18,999 nucleotides of DNA from positions 1 to 18,999 of the forward strand of contig JAEXTR010000295.1 of assembly GCA_023406915.1 (NCBI GenBank). Reading direction: 5' to 3'. Shown here piece after piece: positions 14,219-18,999 of this stretch. The position numbers and the translations under genes are program-made. The stretch comes from Bacteroidota bacterium. GTDB taxonomy: Bacteria; Bacteroidota; Ignavibacteria; Ignavibacteriales; Ignavibacteriaceae. Position 1 is the first letter of the stretch, and every line of letters starts with the position of its first letter. The notes under the pieces are model-generated. The model did not search any database and was not told the DNA's origin. It saw only the letters and a program-made list of their open reading frames with translations.

Positions 14219-16882
14219 ATGTTACGAATACTTGTTTTAGGCGATTTTATTCAGGATTGTCTTATCCAGAAACAGGCAACACCTGTATACTCATATAGGG
14301 ATGCACTCCCTGCCACAATCATGACTCCCCGGCCGGGCGGTGCATGGTACCTCGGGGAAATTCTCCAGAGCCTCTATTCCAAAAATGAGACTGCAACAAT
14401 TTTTATCCCTGATTATGACGAACTATCGAAAGCGAATGCCGGGTTAGTAAAGTCTTACGAGTCCTGGTTACTAGTAAAGGAAGGGAAAGAAAACAGATGG
14501 CGTGCAGATGCATTCCTTGGGTGTGAAATACCAAAGGATAAAGCCCTCACGTATCAGCAAATGATCGGCAGTATCAAAGACCTGCAGGAGATCGATACGC
14601 TGGTGATTGAAGACCTTGGGATCAGATTTGCAAATGATACATCTGTGATTGATCAACTGCTTCCATTGGCTAAGAAAGTGAAATCCATTCTTCTTAAAAC
14701 TCATTCCCACCGTTACGACTTCTATCTCTGGAATGTCTTAAAAGATAATAACCTCCTCCAAAAAACAACCGTTGTCACCACCGCTGATGTGCTACGTCAG
14801 GGCGGCGCAGATATCAGCAGAGGCTTATCATGGGATAGCACCCTTGAAGAAACAGCCACTGAACTGGATTCAGGTTATTATTCAAATGTATTCCAGGAGG
14901 TAAAAAGACTGATTCTGCTCTATGATTCGTTTGGTGTTGCAAGCTTCACAACGGAATCTCAGGAGAAGCGCTTCCCTGGAACTGAATTGAATGGTGGAAA
15001 ACTCACGTTCGAACGCCTCGTTTTTGACACAAAAAACTACGAAGGTGCCTGGGCAGGTAAGTATGCCGGAAAAACCTTCGGTACGCTTTCTCTGGCAACG
15101 GCAGTTGCTGTGATGATCGATTCCAAACCACAATACTCTCTCAGTTTCCTCTTCAAGGCAGCACTTTCTGCCATTCAGGCCGGCATAGCGGCTGGGGGAG
15201 AGATTAACAAAAAGATCGAAGAAAGAGCTCCATGGAAGCGGCTTCATGCATTGTTCACCAATCCCAAAAATGATGAGGCTTCCAAAACTGCATTTAAAGC
15301 AGCCAGTGAAACGTTGAGCAGTTTTTCGACCGCATATCCAAGGTATCATAAAGACCTCAGCTTTGGATTATACAAAGATGAATCCGGATTTCACTCAAAT
15401 CTCCTTAAAGATGCTGCTGGTGAGGGTGAGGAATACCTCTTCTCTAAAGCTCTTTCCGTGGTTATGAACGGTTATGAAACCGTGCTCAGTTCTGTACCAA
15501 TGGTTAACTATGGTATGTATCAATCCTTTGACCGGGAGGAGATTGAAAGAATCAACTCCGTCAATAACCTGATACGCACGTACATCAACCATCCATCAGA
15601 TAACCGCCCGCTTTCAATCGCAGTATTTGGGGCACCAGGTTCAGGCAAATCTTTTGCCATAAAGAATTTATTAAAAAGCATCTTCGGGTCTGCAAATAAT
15701 CCGATAACCTTTAACCTAACACAGATGCAAGATACAACAGATCTGTATAATGCTTTCCACATCGTTCAGGATAGAACTGTGAAAGGCGCACTTCCCCTTA
15801 TATTCTGGGATGAATTTGATGCTGATGAAAACAAGTGGCTGAAGGAGTTCCTCGCCCCTATGCAGGATGGTGAATTCAATGAAGGCAGCATCACGCACCC
15901 TCTCGGCCGTGCGATTTTTGTGTTTGCGGGCGGCACCTGCAGTTCCTATGCTGAATATGAGGATAAAGTTAAGGAACTCAAAGCTAAAAAGGGACCTGAT
16001 TTTATTAGCCGACTCCGCGGTTATGTAAATATCAAGGGACCAAACACGGTTGAAAAAACCGATGATCCTATGTTTATCATCCGCAGGGCTATGCTGCTCC
16101 GTACGATGCTGCAGATACATCATAAGCACTTGTTTAATTCAGGTAAAACGCCTGCCGTTTCGCCTGGTGTAGTCAGTGCCTTCCTCCGTACCGAAAAATT
16201 TCTGCACGGGGCAAGATCACTTGAATCTGTTGTAACACTCAGCACTACTGACAACAGTCAGTGTTTTACGGCATCATCCCTGCCTTCAGAGTCTTCGCTT
16301 GCCATTCACGTCACAAAGGATTTCCGTGCCCATATTACCAAAGGTGAAATGGATGTTGATTTCATTGAGGAGCTGGCTGAAGAAGCGCACAACAATTGGA
16401 TGAAGGAAAAAATAGAGCAAGGGTATGTATACGGACCTGAACGGTGTGATGAGGAAGGGAAGAAAACACACCCATGGTTATTGGCGTATCCAATTATCCC
16501 CCCCCATGCTCAGGAAAGCAACCGAATAACCGCACGGCTCACCAGAGCAAAGCTGCATCAGCTCGGTTATGAACTTGTACCAAACCATCAGACCATAGCG
16601 GGTGATCTTAAACCGGAAGAAGTAATTGAGAAACATCTTCATGCCCTGCTTGAAATTGAACACAATATCTGGCTCCGTGCAAAAATGCTGGAGGGATATG
16701 AATATGCAGCGGACACTGTGGATTCTCTACTACTGCACAAGGACATTACACTCATTGGTAATCTGAAAGATTCCAAGGAAATCAATCTGGATAAAGCAAT
16801 GCTGAAAGCGGCTGAAAAGATCCTCATAAAAAAGGGCTTTATGATCAGAAAGATTGTTGTAAAGACTGAAGAGAAACCGTAA
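14219..16882 (+). CDS. Ribokinase-like / AAA-type ATPase / tandem RyR-domain protein
   Basis: The product is 887 aa; GGAG lies 5 nt before ATG 14219. Residues 1 to about 325 resemble a divergent PfkB/ribokinase fold (LVLGDFIQDCLI at the start, VVTTADVLRQGG and GLSWDSTLEE in the middle, ALSAIQAGIAAGGE at the end). The usual catalytic GxGD is not evident (GKTFGTL instead), so it may sense rather than phosphorylate. Residues about 440-680 are a P-loop ATPase: Walker A GAPGSGKS (471-478), Walker B LIFWDEFD (527-534), a sensor-1-like strand FVFAGGT and SRLRG as a candidate arginine-finger region. Residues about 719-785 match the RyR domain (HNNWMKEKIEQGYVYGP, then KTHPWLLAYPIIP). A second, more divergent copy lies at about 808-878 (EHNIWLRAKMLEGYEYA). 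RyR domains occur in ryanodine receptors and in some bacterial proteins; their bacterial ligand is unsettled. The next gene encodes a SLOG-like protein, supporting a role in nucleotide-based signalling. Confidence 0.82.
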   Translation: MLRILVLGDFIQDCLIQKQATPVYSYRDALPATIMTPRPGGAWYLGEILQSLYSKNETATIFIPDYDELSKANAGLVKSYESWLLVKEGKENRWRADAFLGCEIPKDKALTYQQMIGSIKDLQEIDTLVIEDLGIRFANDTSVIDQLLPLAKKVKSILLKTHSHRYDFYLWNVLKDNNLLQKTTVVTTADVLRQGGADISRGLSWDSTLEETATELDSGYYSNVFQEVKRLILLYDSFGVASFTTESQEKRFPGTELNGGKLTFERLVFDTKNYEGAWAGKYAGKTFGTLSLATAVAVMIDSKPQYSLSFLFKAALSAIQAGIAAGGEINKKIEERAPWKRLHALFTNPKNDEASKTAFKAASETLSSFSTAYPRYHKDLSFGLYKDESGFHSNLLKDAAGEGEEYLFSKALSVVMNGYETVLSSVPMVNYGMYQSFDREEIERINSVNNLIRTYINHPSDNRPLSIAVFGAPGSGKSFAIKNLLKSIFGSANNPITFNLTQMQDTTDLYNAFHIVQDRTVKGALPLIFWDEFDADENKWLKEFLAPMQDGEFNEGSITHPLGRAIFVFAGGTCSSYAEYEDKVKELKAKKGPDFISRLRGYVNIKGPNTVEKTDDPMFIIRRAMLLRTMLQIHHKHLFNSGKTPAVSPGVVSAFLRTEKFLHGARSLESVVTLSTTDNSQCFTASSLPSESSLAIHVTKDFRAHITKGEMDVDFIEELAEEAHNNWMKEKIEQGYVYGPERCDEEGKKTHPWLLAYPIIPPHAQESNRITARLTRAKLHQLGYELVPNHQTIAGDLKPEEVIEKHLHALLEIEHNIWLRAKMLEGYEYAADTVDSLLLHKDITLIGNLKDSKEINLDKAMLKAAEKILIKKGFMIRKIVVKTEEKP

Positions 16883-16934
16883 AATGGCTTTTAGAGCTGT
16901 TTGGGATACCGATTGATAACCAAATGAATTGTTC

Positions 16935-16973
16935 GGAGCGGTGCAGAGCTTTCCTTGAATCCGCTCCTTTTTT
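16935..16973 (+). terminator. Rho-independent terminator after the AAA/RyR gene
   Basis: GGAGCGG (16935-16941) pairs with CCGCTCC (16961-16967), followed directly by six T. It sits 53 nt after the stop codon. It implies that the SLOG gene downstream depends on read-through or its own promoter, for which I see no clear boxes in 16974-17046. Confidence 0.75.
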
Positions 16974-17046
16974 ACAAATGCGGGATCACCTGCCCGGCAG
17001 CTTCACGTTGCAGACGGCTGTCAAATACGAAAACGAGATGGTATGA

Positions 17047-17826
17047 ATGAGCTCTCTTGAAGATCAAAGGATAGTGGAACTGTTTGAATATGCTGACAAA
17101 GATGCGGCTGAACGACTGCGTGGAGTATCGCTGACCCCGATACATTTCGAAAATCAGATTTGCATTCTGGCTCAGTATTTGCACGATCCAGCCGATCCTG
17201 AGTTTACCACTGCACTGCTGACCAATCTCCTGCTTGCGGTACTGTACGGCAGGTCACAGGCATATACTTCATTTAGAAAACTGAGTAAAGGCATCCTGAA
17301 AAAGAGCGATACCATCCTGATCGCTGCAGGTGGGGTGAAGGGGTTGGAAGCTGAATCCCTGGCCGTTTATAGAAGATACATTTCTGATGCAGTTTCAAAA
17401 TTTAACGGTGTAGTTTTCTCGGGTGGCACAGCAAACGGCATACCCGGGCTTACAGGCTCCGTGGTTGAGGAGCTCCGCATTGCTCAGAACCGCCCGATTC
17501 CCTTAATTGGTTTTATGCCCAAAGCATTGTCTCCCGGCACGGTTCCCCATCCTGCATATACCCTGCAGATTCACACTGATTGCCCAACCTTTACCATTCG
17601 TGAGCCAATCACAATGTGGGCAGAGATTCTTGCTGCCGGGATTCCTCCATCTCAAGTGGCATTGCTGGGTATTAACGGGGGTACCATCTCTGCATTTGAA
17701 TATCGACTTGCCCTCACCTTAGGCAGCAAGGTGCATATACTGCAAGGCAGCGGAAGAGCCGCAGATGAACTCCTGCTGGATGAAAAATGGCTGCACTGCG
17801 CAAATCTCGTGAAAGATTCTGCTTAA
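17047..17826 (+). CDS. SLOG/LOG-like nucleotide-binding protein (TRPM-type SLOG)
   Basis: The product is 259 aa; an in-frame TGA lies immediately before ATG 17047, so the start is fixed unless it lies further in. The ribosome-binding site is weak. Residues 1-80 are a helical N-terminal region. Residues about 85-250 have the Rossmann-like LOG/Smf/DprA pattern: DTILIAAGGVKGL (88-100), GVVFSGGTANGIPGL (121-135), IPLIGFMPKA, LLGINGGTISAFEYRLAL (206-223) and ILQGSGRAADEL (231-242). The GG-T and G-GGTxxxxE motifs are where this superfamily binds nucleotides. There is no LOG-type PGGxGTxxE phosphoribohydrolase motif in exact form, so binding rather than hydrolysis is favoured. Comparative work on SLOG families describes them as sensors or generators of nucleotide signals in immune systems. 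The RyR/ATPase neighbour supports this, but it is not demonstrated here. Confidence 0.8.
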   Translation: MSSLEDQRIVELFEYADKDAAERLRGVSLTPIHFENQICILAQYLHDPADPEFTTALLTNLLLAVLYGRSQAYTSFRKLSKGILKKSDTILIAAGGVKGLEAESLAVYRRYISDAVSKFNGVVFSGGTANGIPGLTGSVVEELRIAQNRPIPLIGFMPKALSPGTVPHPAYTLQIHTDCPTFTIREPITMWAEILAAGIPPSQVALLGINGGTISAFEYRLALTLGSKVHILQGSGRAADELLLDEKWLHCANLVKDSA

Positions 17827-17916
17827 TAAGTGTAGCTGCCAAGAATCATTAAAGTTTTTGTTATCGACATCTCAGAATCAGACCGGAACTTTTGAAAAGG
17901 TTTCATTACCCTCCAC

Positions 17917-18999
17917 TCACGCTATCTCCCTCCACTCAGCAAATTCATTAAGTTTATCGAGATTCTTTTTATCGCTTAATGCATCAATCAGCGCAGAAAG
18001 AAAGGTGTGCTCCCTTTCCGTTACCTTTCCGCTTATTGCATCCATCACAGGCTGCATAGTCCATTCCATAAATGCGCGATCATCCTGGAGGGTAAGTCTT
18101 AATTGCCTGATATAGCTTTTTATATCCTCCCCTTCAAGAAGGGCAAAAAATATCTGGAACCAGGTTATCCTTGCCAACATATACTTTTTCGCACCATCGA
18201 TATGGGCAGTGGCTGCAGCGATATGGTCTCTAGCCGATTCAATACGATTTGTAAGAATGCAGACCCTTGCCAAATGGCTATATGTTCCAGGCAGTTCAAA
18301 ACCTTGATCAACAAGTTCAAGTAAGATAGATTCAGCCTTTCCGTAATCTCCTAAGTCTAAGTAAACCTTCGACCTACTTCGTAGATCTTCACAAGTCATA
18401 CTTTCTTCCTCAGATTCCAAAGCTTTCAAACGGTACACCTTTGCTTCTTCACTCCGCCCAAGTTTATCCAATAAATCTGCAAGCATTTTACGACTCGTTT
18501 GGGTATCTTTATGCCCTTCAGGTAACTTCGCTTCATATATCTTAATAGCTTTTCTGAACAAACCCTCTGCCTCCTCCAGATTACCCAAAGCCTGTTCAAC
18601 CGATCCAAGGTTGTTGTAGCTTGTTGCAAGATCAGGATGGTCTGGGTCGAAGACTTTTTCACGGATTGCCAATGCTTTTAATATCAGTTTCTTTGCCTCC
18701 TCCAGATTACCCAAATCCTGTTCAACCGATGCAAGATTGTGGTAGCTTAATGCAATTTCAGGATGGTCTGGTTCGAAGACTTTTTCACGGATTGCCAATG
18801 CTTTTAAACTCAGTCTCTTTGCCTCCTCCAGATTACCTTTAGCATATTCGACAGTTGCAAGGTTGTTGTAGCTCGATGCAATAGAAGGATGATCTGGATC
18901 GAAGACTTTTTCCCATATCGCCTGTGCCTTTAAATACAGCCTCTTTGCTTCTTCATGATTACCCATTTCTCTTTCAACCCCTGCAAGGTTGTGGTAGCT
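17917..18999 (-). CDS. Kinesin-light-chain-type TPR protein, C-terminal part (runs off right edge)
   Basis: 360 codons are visible and open at the right edge. An ATG at 18966 (MGNHEEAK) lies inside a repeat, so it is not the true start. Four 42-residue repeats of the form SYNNLAxVExxxGNLEEAxxLxxKALAIxEKVFxPDHPxxA (about residues 1-168) are followed by a degenerate fifth and helical TPR-like pairs to about 250. The end (about 290-360) is an acidic/helical region finishing NEFAEWREIA. Such repeats often form the sensor arm of STAND ATPases (NB-ARC/NACHT-TPR). An ATPase or TIR domain upstream is possible but outside the window. It is convergent with the SLOG gene across 90 bp that hold no clear terminator. 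Confidence 0.85.
   Translation of the reverse strand, partial: SYHNLAGVEREMGNHEEAKRLYLKAQAIWEKVFDPDHPSIASSYNNLATVEYAKGNLEEAKRLSLKALAIREKVFEPDHPEIALSYHNLASVEQDLGNLEEAKKLILKALAIREKVFDPDHPDLATSYNNLGSVEQALGNLEEAEGLFRKAIKIYEAKLPEGHKDTQTSRKMLADLLDKLGRSEEAKVYRLKALESEEESMTCEDLRSRSKVYLDLGDYGKAESILLELVDQGFELPGTYSHLARVCILTNRIESARDHIAAATAHIDGAKKYMLARITWFQIFFALLEGEDIKSYIRQLRLTLQDDRAFMEWTMQPVMDAISGKVTEREHTFLSALIDALSDKKNLDKLNEFAEWREIA
18496..18999 (-). repeat. 126-bp tandem coding repeats (TPR units)
   Basis: Units lie at 18874-18999, 18748-18873, 18622-18747 and 18496-18621. Neighbouring units share exact stretches. For example the string CGAAGACTTTTTCACGGATT occurs at about 18647 and again 126 bp later, and CTTTGCCTCCTCCAGATTAC recurs in three units. 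Identity at DNA level shows recent unit duplication, so copy number may vary between strains or be misassembled. Confidence 0.85.

Larger units (their letters stand above)
9045..18999. mobile_element. Candidate accessory/genomic island right of the tRNA-Asp scar (right end not in window)
   Basis: From the tRNA-Asp fragment rightward the content changes from envelope genes to TIR, TPR, SLOG, AAA/RyR and unknown membrane genes, including a degraded TIR sensor gene. Direct repeats ATTTGCTACA lie just inside the boundary. No integrase, transposase or second attachment site is in view, so the island and its extent are inferred. Confidence 0.4.

Noticed and set aside
14219..15200. Active PfkB sugar kinase
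   Set aside because: The fold pattern is suggestive but the conserved GxGD catalytic motif is not evident, so an active kinase is not claimed.
18496..18999. CRISPR-like or non-coding tandem array
   Set aside because: The 126-bp unit encodes exactly 42 residues of TPR in frame, with no spacers.

Overview
The window is about 19 kb of a GC-moderate bacterial chromosome. It most likely belongs to the Bacteroidota / Ignavibacteriota-Chlorobiota group. The evidence is two secreted proteins ending in a YPNPFN(P)-type C-terminal sorting domain (type IX secretion) and a TonB receptor with an N-terminal carboxypeptidase-regulatory-like domain. No ribosomal or other phylogenetic marker is present, so this placement is an inference.

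Left part (1-8826), envelope and surface genes. A leftward NAD(P)-binding SDR-type protein runs off the left edge and appears to start at CTG. It is divergent from a large secreted protein with about ten Asp-box/BNR motifs and a type IX sorting tail. Next come a TetR-type regulator, whose promoter carries two near-identical 18-bp operators 50 bp apart, and a TonB-dependent outer-membrane receptor. The last member is a seven-bladed RCC1-like secreted protein with the same C-terminal architecture as the first, interrupted by one in-frame TAA.

Boundary (8827-9338). A minus-strand 3' half of a tRNA-Asp gene (anticodon loop through CCA) sits directly before a strong hairpin terminator. Its T-arm is replaced by a perfect palindrome and it has no 5' half. 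A pair of 10-bp direct repeats lies 90-110 bp further on. I read this as a likely integration scar, with the accessory segment lying to the right. No integrase is visible.

Right part (9339-18999), a probable accessory conflict/signalling island. On the minus strand, three closely spaced genes encode a 119-aa three-helix membrane protein, a 239-aa polytopic membrane protein and an 850-aa protein with the order TPR, undefined domain, membrane helices, TIR, membrane helices. Divergent to these is the remnant of a TIR gene: an A7-tract frameshift and a large internal deletion leave a TIR domain, a trace of an NB-ARC entry motif and a short TPR-like tail. It is followed on the plus strand by an 887-aa protein (ribokinase-like N-terminal half, AAA-type ATPase core, two C-terminal RyR-like domains) and, after a terminator, a 259-aa SLOG/LOG-like nucleotide-binding protein. 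A convergent kinesin-light-chain-type TPR protein runs off the right edge.

TIR, SLOG, RyR-like, TPR and AAA modules beside multi-pass membrane proteins are the parts expected of nucleotide-signal-based immune systems. That these genes form one working system is inference. The least familiar pieces are the TPR-TM-TIR-TM protein with its two membrane partners and the ribokinase-like/AAA/double-RyR protein next to SLOG.
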